This document shows positions 1 to 8,897 of a stretch of 21,976 nt of DNA, piece by piece. Where the stretch lies: positions 1 through 21,976 of the forward strand of contig JAHIUE010000081.1 in the NCBI GenBank assembly GCA_018817205.1. Direction: 5' to 3'. The number at the start of each line of letters is the position of its first letter. Positions within the stretch are counted from its first letter, which is position 1. The translations under genes and the position numbers were made by a program. The notes under the pieces are model-generated. The model was not told the origin of the DNA. It worked only from the letters and a program-made list of their open reading frames with translations, and did not search any database. This DNA is from Patescibacteria group bacterium. Its GTDB lineage: Bacteria; Patescibacteriota; Microgenomatia; Daviesbacterales; UBA10151.

Positions 1-401
1 GCAAAACTATAAAAAACAGCAGATATGCTACCGCCCATTTTACCCCACATTTTTGATCCCAAAAGATACATAAAAATATAAGCTCCGAGAAAACTTAAAG
101 CAAACATTGTTTTTGCAGAAATTAACAGACTACCTGTCAAAAAATAGATAAGTTCACCAAAATAATAAGGCAGCGGTGCATAGTAGTTAAAAATCGGATA
201 TCCGTACAAACCACCTAAATCAGGCACCCAGCGGCAGGGAATTTGACCGTCTTTAAAACATTTATCCATTTCATAAACTCTGATTACTTGGACATCATCA
301 TGATGAATAAAATAAGGGGCTGTAAAAAGCGGCCATAATAAACTTAAAGTTAATAATAAACCTATGAAAAAATATAAATTAGAAAGAATAATTTTTCTCA
401 T
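1..401 (-). CDS. PTPS-related GT-C-like membrane protein, N-terminal part (runs off window)
   Basis: The reading frame is open from an ATG at 401 to the window edge, giving 133 residues; the C-terminus lies outside. It begins with a basic start (MRK) and a hydrophobic helix (about residues 7-27), then a long non-cytoplasmic loop and further helices. The loop carries CRWVPDLGG and YPIFNYYAPLPYYFG, matching RWAPDLRYG and PLFNFYAPLPYYLG in the next upstream gene, so the two are tandem paralogues. This motif is typical of the membrane family labelled 6-pyruvoyl-tetrahydropterin-synthase-related (PF10131), which by topology resembles GT-C glycosyltransferases; no pterin chemistry is implied. It starts 9 bases after the neighbour's stop and is probably its last-but-one or last operon partner. 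A weak purine-rich stretch (AGAAGAGA) precedes the ATG. Family assignment is moderately sure; donor and acceptor are unknown. Confidence 0.75.
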   Translation of the reverse strand, partial: MRKIILSNLYFFIGLLLTLSLLWPLFTAPYFIHHDDVQVIRVYEMDKCFKDGQIPCRWVPDLGGLYGYPIFNYYAPLPYYFGELIYFLTGSLLISAKTMFALSFLGAYIFMYLLGSKMWGKMGGSISAVFYSF

Positions 402-410
402 TTTTCTCTT

Positions 411-2054
411 CTAGAATTTCCTTATCCTGTATCGCTCGTACATAAATAAAACTAGCAGAAGAAAAATCGAACTCAAAGATATCGCATTACCAACTGTTCT
501 TACTAACGTATCCTGTAATTGAATTGTCACATCATAATTACCTTTTTGGAGTTCGAAACTGATCAATCCCATTTGCGAAGGTAAACTTTGAGGGATATGC
601 TCATTATTTACCCAAACCTCCCAGCCCGGGAAATAAGTAACAGGTACTTCAATTAGACTACTTGCGTTAACGTTTGCCGAAAACCGCAGCATTGTAGAAT
701 TTCTTTGCAAATTCGACACTTCAATATCGCCCCCCTTTGTCCTTGGGACATCAAACCTTTCACCATCTACACTACTAACCCAAACTGGCAAATAGTCTTT
801 GGTTAAATCTACTCCTTTATGCATAGTTGTCGTATTTAAAAATTTGTCAAAGAAATTATCATCAATATAATCTTTTGGCTTAAAGTACATTAAAGTTGAA
901 AGCATTGCTGCAATGATTAAAACAAAGTAAACAGGCCGTAATTTATTCTTTAAATAAGGGGCAATAGCACCACCCATTAAAGCAATAATAAAGACTGATA
1001 TCCCCAAAAATCGCCAGGGGAATTGAATAAAAGCCATCAATGGTATAGCCTCCCAAATAAATGCCGATTTATTATGTTGTAAAAATAAAGAAAGCATAAA
1101 ACATATTCCTAAAAGTAGTATTAATCCAAAAAATCTTTTGTCCTTTCTGTAGAAAAGTGCCAAAACGACAGACGTAGCCAAAACTGCAAAATTTACTAAG
1201 CCCACTTGAAAAGACAAACCGTCATCTAGTCCCCAAAGTGATGACCCGTATCCCCAAAATAAAGAAAAAAGTTGTTTTAAAGCAACAAAGTGAGCCCTAA
1301 AATCAAAATAACCCACTATCAGGTATTTTGCTTGAATAAGATCCCGCTCGAAAACAGCAGGCAGCAGAAAAAAAGCTGCCAGTCCTAATCCTAAGACAAA
1401 TGCTAAAAACAGGTGCAAAGAAATCTGCCAGTTCTTTCTCCGAATTACTAGATAGAGCCACCACAAAATAAGAAACGGTAAAAACATCAAAGTTGTTACA
1501 TTATGAGTTAGAAACAATCCTGCTAAGGATAGTGCCAGTAAACATACATTTTTAAATTTCAATCTTTCAGCTAAGACAAAAGAGCTGTAAAAAATTAGCG
1601 GGAAAAAAACAAAAGCCCAGGTCTCAGAAAGAGACCCTCTCACATACAAATCAACTGCCCTGTATGGCGCATACGTATAAAGAACAGCTGCCAGAAAACC
1701 GTCATGCTTACCAAATAATTTATTCGCCAAAATATACATGGTAATCGCGGATAATAAAGTGGAAAGGATAAAAAGAATTTTCGCTACCCAGATAAAATTA
1801 AATCCTAACAGCTGAATAACAGCCCCCAAGTAATAGGGTAACGGCGCATAAAAATTAAAAAGCGGTTCGCCATACCTTAAATCCGGTGCCCATCTAACTG
1901 GAAACTGACTCTGAGATAATGCGGTACTCATCTGTTGTAACCTGGCAATATAAATATAATCTTGGGTATAAAAAAATTTAGTACCCAAAAAGGGCAGGAT
2001 AGTAGGTAGCGTAATTACAATCAACAATAAAAGAACAAAAAAAGCTTTCTTCAT
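411..2054 (-). CDS. PTPS-related GT-C-like integral membrane protein (547 aa)
   Basis: This is a multi-pass membrane protein with about 11-13 hydrophobic segments and a C-terminal extracytoplasmic beta-rich part (roughly residues 400-520) before a last helix and a basic tail. The first loop holds a DYIYIARL segment (an acidic loop as in GT-C enzymes) and RWAPDLRYGEPLFNFYAPLPYYLG. I place it in the PF10131-type family, probably a polyprenyl-phosphate-sugar-dependent glycosyltransferase or polymer-modifying protein (inference). The frame can be extended 14 codons upstream, but that would overlap the preceding gene's stop. The ATG at 2054, giving MKKAFFVLLLLI, starts 10 bases after that stop and reads as a normal membrane leader, so I chose it. 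No Shine-Dalgarno is visible. It lies in a co-directional glycosyltransferase run. Confidence 0.8.
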   Translation of the reverse strand: MKKAFFVLLLLIVITLPTILPFLGTKFFYTQDYIYIARLQQMSTALSQSQFPVRWAPDLRYGEPLFNFYAPLPYYLGAVIQLLGFNFIWVAKILFILSTLLSAITMYILANKLFGKHDGFLAAVLYTYAPYRAVDLYVRGSLSETWAFVFFPLIFYSSFVLAERLKFKNVCLLALSLAGLFLTHNVTTLMFLPFLILWWLYLVIRRKNWQISLHLFLAFVLGLGLAAFFLLPAVFERDLIQAKYLIVGYFDFRAHFVALKQLFSLFWGYGSSLWGLDDGLSFQVGLVNFAVLATSVVLALFYRKDKRFFGLILLLGICFMLSLFLQHNKSAFIWEAIPLMAFIQFPWRFLGISVFIIALMGGAIAPYLKNKLRPVYFVLIIAAMLSTLMYFKPKDYIDDNFFDKFLNTTTMHKGVDLTKDYLPVWVSSVDGERFDVPRTKGGDIEVSNLQRNSTMLRFSANVNASSLIEVPVTYFPGWEVWVNNEHIPQSLPSQMGLISFELQKGNYDVTIQLQDTLVRTVGNAISLSSIFLLLVLFMYERYRIRKF

Positions 2055-2064
2055 AGGAATGAAC

Positions 2065-3585
2065 TCACGGCAATACCTGATACAAAACTGTGGCATCCTG
2101 CTCTGAGCGATCTCTCGGTTTTGCCTTTGGATACTCCAAAATTAATCTTACATTATCAATGCTTCCTTCTATGTTTTTTTTGTTTCCAACAAAATAAGTC
2201 AGATTATCTTTGGCAGCATTTCTGATTTGGGCTGAAATTGTTGCGTGAGAACCAACAATGGAGATGTTTGCCTTATCCAGATAAATATAAAGGCCGTCAG
2301 GCAAAGTTCCAAAAAAACCCTCGGTTCCCACAACTACTTTATTTTTTTTGTTTTTTTCAATAAGAAAAGCCGCAATATCTTTAAATCCGTAACCTGCTGT
2401 CCATTCTTCAAAGTAACCTTTTCTTTCTTCTTTTGGTAGCGGAGCCCGATCTGGAGAAGTAAGTAATAGATAATCAAAATACAAAGGAAGAGGTAGTATT
2501 ACTATCAACATCAAAAGCACCGGGAACCTCTTAATATATGCAAGTCTTGGAAGCAGTTTGGTGACTCCAAATCCAGCTATGCAGAGAAGCAGTGGAACTC
2601 CCGACAAAAGATAACGGGCTGTAAAAGTCCGGAGGAATGCCATATTTAAAACTAACGGCAGTAACACCCAAAGCAATACTATCCCTGCCAGCATAGATTG
2701 TCCCTTAAAAGATTGTTGCCACATACCAAATGCAAGATAAATTATTCCCATTGCGATAGAAAGCAATATCGGCCAGGTGAAAAGTTTTGGGAACCAATCG
2801 GCAATATCACGAAAATGAGGGATAAACGGATCTAAGGGTCTACCCACAAGCTCCAGAGGAGAAAACACATAGTCTGTATTGCGCAAGGATAACATATTAA
2901 AATTTGGTCCTAGCCGCAGCATGTTATACATCACAAGAGCAATCGCGATCGCTGCGCCCCATAAAATTATTAGTTTCACTAAAGTATGGCTCCTGCCCTT
3001 ATTTTTAAAACCTAATACCGAAAACGGGAGGATAAAAAGATTCAGCATTCCGGGAGTCTTTGTCAGCAAAGCTCCGCCAAGTAAATAACCTAAAACCATA
3101 GCGATATCTATTCTTAAACTAGTTACTAACCAAATGGCAAAAAAAGTGACCCAAACCGTAAAGGCAGCCAACATGGAATCAACCAAAGCCATCCGATCGA
3201 AAAAAACCGTATAAGGAGTAATTGCATAAAGTAAACTTGCCCAAAAAGCCGTCCTTGTACTAAATATCTTCCTTGACAGAAAAAATACTCCCAAAAGAGT
3301 AAAGAAACCGGATATAACAGACAAAAATCTCCCTGCCAGTAGCGGGTCATTTATAAATTTCAAAAGCGGTATCATCGCCCACATAAAAAGAGGAGTTTTG
3401 CCGTCAGATAAAGGTAGGAAACGAAGAGTTGGCTCTGCTCTCATCACTTGCGCCCACCTGATATATATGGCTTCATCTGCAAAAATTGGCTGTAGCGTCA
3501 AATTGGGTAGTCGAAGAGTAAAGTATAAAACTGTCAAAATACCAAGGATAAAAAATGCTTTTTTGCGTTTAACTACAAAATCCAC
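2065..3585 (-). CDS. ArnT/PMT-like glycosyltransferase, family 39 (GT-C), 506 aa
   Basis: This is a membrane protein with about 11 transmembrane helices. After the first helix (about residues 10-24) the first extracytoplasmic loop contains FADEAIYIRWAQ, with the Asp37-Glu38 pair expected for GT39/GT83 enzymes that use polyprenyl-phosphate sugars. A second conserved loop has DRMALVDSM (about 130-139). A soluble C-terminal part (about 380-506) follows the last helix. The start is a GTG at 3585, the only possible start in this frame because an in-frame TGA (the stop of the upstream GT2 gene) lies 12 bases before it. An AAGG directly abuts the GTG, too close for a canonical ribosome binding site. 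It sits between a dolichyl-phosphate-sugar-synthase-like GT2 and a PTPS-related gene, consistent with a pathway that charges a lipid carrier and then transfers the sugar outside. The sugar is unknown. Confidence 0.85.
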   Translation of the reverse strand: MDFVVKRKKAFFILGILTVLYFTLRLPNLTLQPIFADEAIYIRWAQVMRAEPTLRFLPLSDGKTPLFMWAMIPLLKFINDPLLAGRFLSVISGFFTLLGVFFLSRKIFSTRTAFWASLLYAITPYTVFFDRMALVDSMLAAFTVWVTFFAIWLVTSLRIDIAMVLGYLLGGALLTKTPGMLNLFILPFSVLGFKNKGRSHTLVKLIILWGAAIAIALVMYNMLRLGPNFNMLSLRNTDYVFSPLELVGRPLDPFIPHFRDIADWFPKLFTWPILLSIAMGIIYLAFGMWQQSFKGQSMLAGIVLLWVLLPLVLNMAFLRTFTARYLLSGVPLLLCIAGFGVTKLLPRLAYIKRFPVLLMLIVILPLPLYFDYLLLTSPDRAPLPKEERKGYFEEWTAGYGFKDIAAFLIEKNKKNKVVVGTEGFFGTLPDGLYIYLDKANISIVGSHATISAQIRNAAKDNLTYFVGNKKNIEGSIDNVRLILEYPKAKPRDRSEQDATVLYQVLP

Positions 3586-3597
3586 CTTATCATTATA

Positions 3598-4332
3598 TCA
3601 ATACTTCCCCATCAAATCATTATATCTAATTCGCAGCATGTCATAAACAGCTGCCGCAGCGTCTTTGATAACCTGGACTCTTTCCGTATCCACATAGTTC
3701 CATTCCACCGGAACTTCTGCAATTTTGAATCCATATTTCTTGGCCAAGTATAAAAGTTCAACATCAAATCCGGCATTAACCGCTCCCCCTTTAAAATGCA
3801 CCACTCCCCACTCGTTCTTTATTTGAGGAATAATTTTTCGAACTACCTCCTTACGAAAAGCCTTAAAACCACATTGGGTATCCTTATAAGGCAAACTTAA
3901 AATCATTCCCCTCAAGAAAGAAAAACCCCAAGCAGCCAATTTGCGGAATATTGGCGCCCCTTTTCTTCCCTGTCTTGATCCGATCACAATATCAAAACCT
4001 GCCTCAAATTTTGGCAGAAATTTTTCCATCTGGTTAATTGGTGTAGCTTGATCCATATCAGTAAAAAGTACTATATCGCCGCTGGACGAGAGCATTCCGG
4101 TCATTACAGCATTGGCTTTACCACCGTGAGTATTTTCGATTAGCTTAAATTTTATGTTTTCTAGAATTATTTTTTTTATTAAATCGACCGACCGATCCAA
4201 AGAACCGTCATCCACGATAATTACTTCATAATCCCAATTTTTATTTCGCAAATAATCTGCTACCTCTGCAAGTACGCCATTTTTAAGATTACTTTCTTCG
4301 TTATATGCAGGAATGACAATAGATATTCTCAT
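3598..4332 (-). CDS. GT2 glycosyltransferase, dolichyl-phosphate beta-glucosyltransferase-like (244 aa)
   Basis: This soluble GT-A-fold enzyme likely transfers a hexose from a nucleotide sugar to a polyprenyl phosphate at the inner membrane face. The N-terminal nucleotide-binding motif is VIPAYNEE (7-13) with VDDGS (40-44). The metal-binding DxD is TDMDQATP (91-98), in the place of the usual DADLQ. DTQCGFKAFR lies near 150 and a C-terminal ERVQVIKDAAAAVYDML follows, as in the ALG5/DPG branch. No membrane helices follow, so it belongs to the short class of this family. Its ATG overlaps the stop of the upstream GT2-GT39 fusion in an ATGA arrangement, suggesting coupled translation. It probably feeds the GT39 enzymes encoded next to it (inference). 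The motif-based assignment is firm at family level; the exact sugar is not readable. Confidence 0.9.
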   Translation of the reverse strand: MRISIVIPAYNEESNLKNGVLAEVADYLRNKNWDYEVIIVDDGSLDRSVDLIKKIILENIKFKLIENTHGGKANAVMTGMLSSSGDIVLFTDMDQATPINQMEKFLPKFEAGFDIVIGSRQGRKGAPIFRKLAAWGFSFLRGMILSLPYKDTQCGFKAFRKEVVRKIIPQIKNEWGVVHFKGGAVNAGFDVELLYLAKKYGFKIAEVPVEWNYVDTERVQVIKDAAAAVYDMLRIRYNDLMGKY

Positions 4333-6500
4333 GGTTTACCTGAAGGATTATGCACTAATTTATAAATTTTCACGCCGTAAACGTTCTGTTCGTCTACTAT
4401 TTTAGCCCAGCCAAAACTGGCAATTTCATATTTGGGATTATTGATTGGCTGACAGACATCATCTTCGCATACTACAAAAAGTTGATCAGTAATATCAAAC
4501 GGCACTTGTTTTGACTGATGGCCATACATATCCAAATAAAATTGGTAGGCCGAATCATAATTATTTTTTGCAAGCAAGGCAAAATTAAAATCCTTGCCTT
4601 TAGTTTGACTGATAACAAATTTTGCTACTTCTTGGGTTTTTTTTAATTGATTATTGGGAGGAAAGCGCAAAGGGCTTTGTTGAAAATTAACTATTGTTAG
4701 AAATACAACCAAGACAGCGAACCCGCAAGGAATAAACCACCTACTAATTTTCCAATTTGTAATCCGGACTGCAGCAAGAGATCCCAGAAGCAAAAATGGC
4801 ACAGGGTTCATGAAACCAAGATAATGATCATATATTGCTTGCTGGTAGAAAGTTAGTCCGAAAATACCTATGATTAACCATACCCCGAGTGCAAATTTAG
4901 GCCAATATGAAAATTTATATATAAAAGCTATGATAACCAGGAGGGATACAATGACAGTCAGGTAAAAATTTTCACCGCCTATGTATCTCCCTATCAAATT
5001 ATATGAAAAGATAGAAGGAATTCTTAGAATATTAGAAACAAAATCTGCCTTAATAGCTCCTCCTTCGCTTAAAAGTTCCGTAATTGCTCTATAGTTTAAA
5101 AAGTTATGTCTTAAATCAAACCAAACAAGGGGCGACATAATAAATAAGAAAGAAGCGATCCCCAGTAAAGATCCGCTGATTAACTTTCTGCTTTTTAACT
5201 TCTTAAAATATCTCTGAAAAACTTCATAAATCCATAAAATTCCCACAATAGGTATTAAAATCACAGCCAAATAATGCATTTGCAAAGCCGCACCAACTAC
5301 AAATCCTGTCGGGATCAGCCATAAAAAATTACCTGATTTATGTAATTTATACAGACTTAAAATACCGAGCAGAGTAAAAAAGGGTGCCGGATTAGGATTC
5401 CAGGAAGATCTGGAATAAATAATAGTAACCGGACTTATGGTGTAAAGGTATGCAGCTATAAGACCTGCCCATCTGCCAAACCAAATCTTACCTAGGCAGT
5501 AAATTAAAATTACAGTTAAAACGCCTATTGTGACATTGAGTCCTGCTGCAGCTACCGGAGATAAACCAAAAATTGCCATCGGCAAAAACATCATATAATA
5601 GTAGAGTGGTCCTAAATAAATATTGCCCACAGAAGTTGGCGGCCCAATCAACGGAAAATGATGATTAATAAGCATATTTTTTATTACAATTGCATCGCGT
5701 CCTTCATCCCCCAAAAATGTCATGTATTCTGAAAGTTTATAAAATCTTAGGAAAATCGCTAAGACTAATATTCCCACCAGTAAGATAAATTGATTCTTAT
5801 TGTCCTTTAGTTTCCACCAAAGTTTCAAAAGGTCTACGAATGATTTAATTATTACTTTCGGATTTGCTCCCGTAGGTTTACCGGATAATCTCGGATAATG
5901 CGTTACTCCAACTTGAGCTATCTTAAAACCGGCTTTTTTAGCTTTAATTGCAAGTTCCGCATTAATCATTGCCCCTCTGGCAGATTCTAGACGAGGTATT
6001 TTGTCCAAAACTTCTCTACGAACCATTTTAAAACCGCAATCTACATCTTTTAAAGTTAAACCAAAGAAAGTCAGTAGCGATAACTTCCATCCTTGTTTAA
6101 ACAGTATTCTAAAAAGAGGATCCTGCCGTTTGATTCTATAACCGATCACTAAATCGTAATTATCAATCTTTTCCAAAAACTTGGATACTTCAGCAAAATC
6201 AAATTGCCTATCTCCGTCAGTGTAAACAATAACATCATAACGGGCATTATAAAAACCGGATTTTAAGGCTTCTCCGTAACCCAGATTTTTAGAATGGTGT
6301 ATAACTCGAATACGAGAATCTCTTGATGCTAATTTATCTGCAATTTGTCCTGTTTTGTCTGTCGAACCATCATCAATAATAATAATTTCATAGTTGAGTT
6401 TAAGTCTTTTCAGTACTTGTTCGGCGCTACGAACGGTATTTTCAATATTTCCTTCCTCATTAACGCAAGGAAAGAAAACGGACAAGCTGTCAAATCCCAT
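4329..6500 (-). CDS. Fusion of GT2 polyprenyl-phosphate sugar synthase and GT39 membrane glycosyltransferase (723 aa)
   Basis: Residues 1-235 are a GT2 domain: FFPCVNEEGNIE, IIDDGSTDKT (DDGS 43-46), TDGDRQFD (DxD 95-97), KDVDCGFKMVRRE and a closing HYPR motif near 201-204. From about 238 there is a multi-pass GT-C module with FLGDEGRDAIV (Asp265-Glu266), the acidic first loop of GT39 enzymes, and an FDLRHNFL motif shared with the partial gene at the right edge of the window. A short soluble tail (about 610-723) ends the protein. The layout suggests one polypeptide that first loads a sugar on a lipid carrier and then uses it outside (inference). This is the first gene of the leftward run, with its own -10 box 7 bases before the ATG and no Shine-Dalgarno. 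Its TGA overlaps the next gene's ATG. Confidence 0.88.
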   Translation of the reverse strand: MGFDSLSVFFPCVNEEGNIENTVRSAEQVLKRLKLNYEIIIIDDGSTDKTGQIADKLASRDSRIRVIHHSKNLGYGEALKSGFYNARYDVIVYTDGDRQFDFAEVSKFLEKIDNYDLVIGYRIKRQDPLFRILFKQGWKLSLLTFFGLTLKDVDCGFKMVRREVLDKIPRLESARGAMINAELAIKAKKAGFKIAQVGVTHYPRLSGKPTGANPKVIIKSFVDLLKLWWKLKDNKNQFILLVGILVLAIFLRFYKLSEYMTFLGDEGRDAIVIKNMLINHHFPLIGPPTSVGNIYLGPLYYYMMFLPMAIFGLSPVAAAGLNVTIGVLTVILIYCLGKIWFGRWAGLIAAYLYTISPVTIIYSRSSWNPNPAPFFTLLGILSLYKLHKSGNFLWLIPTGFVVGAALQMHYLAVILIPIVGILWIYEVFQRYFKKLKSRKLISGSLLGIASFLFIMSPLVWFDLRHNFLNYRAITELLSEGGAIKADFVSNILRIPSIFSYNLIGRYIGGENFYLTVIVSLLVIIAFIYKFSYWPKFALGVWLIIGIFGLTFYQQAIYDHYLGFMNPVPFLLLGSLAAVRITNWKISRWFIPCGFAVLVVFLTIVNFQQSPLRFPPNNQLKKTQEVAKFVISQTKGKDFNFALLAKNNYDSAYQFYLDMYGHQSKQVPFDITDQLFVVCEDDVCQPINNPKYEIASFGWAKIVDEQNVYGVKIYKLVHNPSGKP

Positions 6501-6507
6501 GGCTTAA

Positions 6508-6516
6508 AGTGTAGCA
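6508..6516 (-). promoter_or_regulatory. Extended -10 box of the leftward glycosyltransferase run
   Basis: On the minus strand the sequence reads TGCTACACT, an extended -10 (TGn plus TACACT), ending 7 bases before the ATG at 6500. No good -35 is seen. The spacing predicts transcription starting at or within a base or two of the start codon, so a leaderless message. TACACT matches only four of six consensus bases; the call leans on the same spacing at the other gene starts in this window. Confidence 0.5.
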
Positions 6517-6532
6517 TAATAATCATATTTTC

Positions 6533-6541
6533 TGCTATGAT
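6533..6541 (+). promoter_or_regulatory. Extended -10 box of the 6550 GT-C gene
   Basis: TGCTATGAT is an extended -10 box (TGn followed by a five-of-six match to TATAAT) ending 8 bases before the ATG at 6550. No Shine-Dalgarno can fit. The 49-base space between the divergent genes therefore holds two back-to-back promoters, both predicting leaderless messages. No -35 hexamer is convincing. Confidence 0.6.
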
Positions 6542-6549
6542 CTTGATGT

Positions 6550-7695
6550 ATGCCAAAATCCGTAAAAGATTGTATTTCCCTTACACTGCTTTCTTTAATC
6601 ATTACCACTGTAATTTGGCTTCCGCATGTTTTAGCACTTCCTAATTTGTGGGGACTAAATTTTCAAGAAGGCTTTAATACAATTTACCGCAACTTTGACG
6701 GGTTGGAATATGTAATTATTGCAAAAACTTTTTATAATCCTCAAGCAATCTCTTTATTGCCTCAATCTCTACCCCCGTCTTATTTCGCTTCCCATTTTCC
6801 CGGCTATTCTATTTTTATAGCCGCCCTCGCTCCGCTGTTAGGTTATCTTAAATCAATGCTACTGGTCTCGCTTATCTCTACCATGCTTGCCTCTTGGGCT
6901 TTTTATTTCTTAATCAAAGACTTCAAGCTAAGCACGCATCCCCTTTTTTTAAGTTCTATTTTTTTAATCCTGCCGGCCAGATGGCTAATCGTACATAGTG
7001 TCGGTTCTTCTGAACCCCTTTTCATCTTTTTTATAATTTCTACCGTATACTTTTTCATGAAATTTGAGAAGTCAAAGAAGTTTTCCAGTATTGCTCTTGC
7101 GGGAACTTTCGGACTATTAGCACAAATCACCAGACCTCCCGGCATTTTACTATTTTTGGCCTTGTTATTCTATCTTTTTTGGGTGTATAAATTCTCTATA
7201 ATCCGAGTATTTTATAAATATCTACCCCTGCTTTTAATTCCTTTAGGACTTTTGGGGGTATTCTATCTATATGGTCAAACCTATGGAGATTTTTGGGCAT
7301 ATTTCCATAGCGGAGATAATATTCATTTAACATTTCCACCTTTCCAAGTTTTTAATATAAACCAATTTTGGGTAGGAGATATCTGGCTGGAAGACATAAT
7401 CTATATTTTTACACTGGGCTTTTTGGGCGGGGTTATACTATTGAAACAAAAACTTTATCCTTTGGCATTTATCATCCTAACTTATCTGGCTGTCTCTATC
7501 TTGGTAGCGCATCGGGACTTAAGCCGCTATATTTTACCTGTTGTACCTTTTATCTTAATCGCCTTTGAAAAAGTCTTAACCAGCCGGGAATTTAAAATAA
7601 TTCTTCCCATTATACTCTTGGCAATTTATCTTTATGCCCAAAACTTTATTCTCCAAAATACCGCCCCCATACCTAATTTAAACCTGTTTAATTAA
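6550..7695 (+). CDS. GT-C mannosyltransferase-like membrane protein, PIG-V/Gpi18-like (381 aa)
   Basis: This protein has about 9-10 hydrophobic segments and no large soluble domain. After the first helix (about 10-30) the first loop has NFDGLEYVIIAKT (Asp50 just before Gly51), then HFPGYSIFIAALAP, ARWLIVHSVGSSEPLF and, near the C-terminus, AHRDLSRYILPVVPF. This pattern (acidic DG in loop one, FPGY/FPLYP-like segment, SSEP, and HR..RY..P) resembles bacterial relatives of PIG-V mannosyltransferases, which use a polyprenyl-phosphate sugar. It is transcribed alone, divergent from the leftward glycosyltransferase run and convergent with the GT2-GtrA gene, 14 bases away. The start is decided by the -10 box immediately upstream. 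Another GT-C family remains possible. Confidence 0.7.
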   Translation: MPKSVKDCISLTLLSLIITTVIWLPHVLALPNLWGLNFQEGFNTIYRNFDGLEYVIIAKTFYNPQAISLLPQSLPPSYFASHFPGYSIFIAALAPLLGYLKSMLLVSLISTMLASWAFYFLIKDFKLSTHPLFLSSIFLILPARWLIVHSVGSSEPLFIFFIISTVYFFMKFEKSKKFSSIALAGTFGLLAQITRPPGILLFLALLFYLFWVYKFSIIRVFYKYLPLLLIPLGLLGVFYLYGQTYGDFWAYFHSGDNIHLTFPPFQVFNINQFWVGDIWLEDIIYIFTLGFLGGVILLKQKLYPLAFIILTYLAVSILVAHRDLSRYILPVVPFILIAFEKVLTSREFKIILPIILLAIYLYAQNFILQNTAPIPNLNLFN

Positions 7696-7709
7696 TCTTC
7701 CTTATTTAC

Positions 7710-8897
7710 TTAATCGTCACTGTGGCGCCAAGTGATAAAGTGATTAATTGTAAAATTCCAGAGCATAACCGGCGGGATGGTTGCGAAAAAGTAAAAATTA
7801 TTGTAAGCGATATGTCTACCAAATAAATAAATAAATCCATCCCCGTAAATGATATGTAAGAATTTTACTATAAAAACGCTTATTAAAAGTCCTCCCAAAG
7901 AAACTAAATTGAATATCCCCAATTTTTGCCAAGTATTGGTTTTTGTTTTCCGGTAACGGAAAGTCCAAAAATTATTTAATATAAAATTATTCAATATGGC
8001 AATTTCGGCAGAGAAACCTTTTGCTGTTGCAGGTGCAAAGCCTAAACCATTGATAAATATTTTATAAAACAGAAAGTCTACCATAGTTCCGATAAATCCG
8101 ACCATGCTAAATTTCACAAATGTTTTAGCTCTCCGGGTTAAATAAAAAAATCTGATATTTATCCCTAGCCGGTTTAAAAAAACATCTATAGAATAGGTAA
8201 CAACATCGTAGGTGTAGTTAAATACCTTATTTTTTGAATACCCTTCCAGCCGATTTTTAAATACCAGCGGCACTTCTTTATATTTTGCGCCCGCAAGAAT
8301 TGCCTCATGCAAGAATGCCGGCTGTATGATAAAAGTCCGCTCTCTCCATGGCAATCTCTTTAAATTTATTTTTTTAAAAAGTTCCGGAGTAAATGCCCTT
8401 GCCGAATTTGTAACTTCTTTAATATTCCAAGGTCCTGCAAACAAACGGCAAAATAGAGACGCACCATAGGTGAAAATTTTTCTTACAAGAGTTAGTTGGT
8501 TTTTGCCTCCTGTCACAAATCTGGAACCTATTGCTAAAGAATAGCCTTCCTCAATAACATTAATAAGTCTTACTAAAACATCCGGCACTACCTGACCATC
8601 AGCATCAAGTTGAGCTAAAACATCGGGCTTAAGATAGTCTAAAGCATATTGATGACCTTTTATCAAACCAACACCCAAACCTGGTTCTACTTTTATAAAG
8701 TGTACTCTTTTATTTTTCTTAGCCAATTCTTTTACTATTTGCTCTGTTCTATCGGAAGACCTGATATCATCCGCAACTACTACATATATTTCCCAATCTT
8801 GTAGACATTTTTCCTGTTCTAGAACTTTCAGAGTAGTACTAGCAATATTTGCTTCTTCGTTATAGGTAGGCAAAACCACACTGACTAATTTTTTCAT
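7710..8897 (-). CDS. GT2 glycosyltransferase fused to a GtrA-like membrane domain (395 aa)
   Basis: Residues 1-235 form a GT2 domain (VVLPTYNEE at 7-15, QLDADGQV around the DxD at 98-100, EVTNSARAF and YKEVPLVFKNR). Residues about 260-390 are a four-helix GtrA domain (VKFSMVGFIGTMVDFL, KGFSAEIAILNNFILNNFWTFRYR), known from proteins that flip or help transfer polyprenyl-phosphate-linked glucose. Where family members usually have DDGS, this one reads ADDIRSSD (42-49), so the glycine is missing. The open frame extends 36 codons further upstream inside gmd; I chose the ATG at 8897 because it gives the typical MKKLVSVVLPTYNEE start and shares one base with the gmd stop (TGATG). It is the last gene of the nucleotide-sugar operon, likely using one of its products or a UDP-hexose. 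No terminator hairpin is visible in the 14 bases after it. Confidence 0.85.
   Translation of the reverse strand: MKKLVSVVLPTYNEEANIASTTLKVLEQEKCLQDWEIYVVVADDIRSSDRTEQIVKELAKKNKRVHFIKVEPGLGVGLIKGHQYALDYLKPDVLAQLDADGQVVPDVLVRLINVIEEGYSLAIGSRFVTGGKNQLTLVRKIFTYGASLFCRLFAGPWNIKEVTNSARAFTPELFKKINLKRLPWRERTFIIQPAFLHEAILAGAKYKEVPLVFKNRLEGYSKNKVFNYTYDVVTYSIDVFLNRLGINIRFFYLTRRAKTFVKFSMVGFIGTMVDFLFYKIFINGLGFAPATAKGFSAEIAILNNFILNNFWTFRYRKTKTNTWQKLGIFNLVSLGGLLISVFIVKFLHIIYGDGFIYLFGRHIAYNNFYFFATIPPVMLWNFTINHFITWRHSDD

Noticed and set aside
2055..2096. Longer N-terminus for the 547-residue membrane protein
   Set aside because: The extra 14 codons overlap the stop region of the preceding gene and do not look like a leader; MKKAFFVLLLLI is a better start.
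7690..7715. Bidirectional terminator between the convergent genes
   Set aside because: The 14-base gap shows no inverted repeat or paired T/A tracts.
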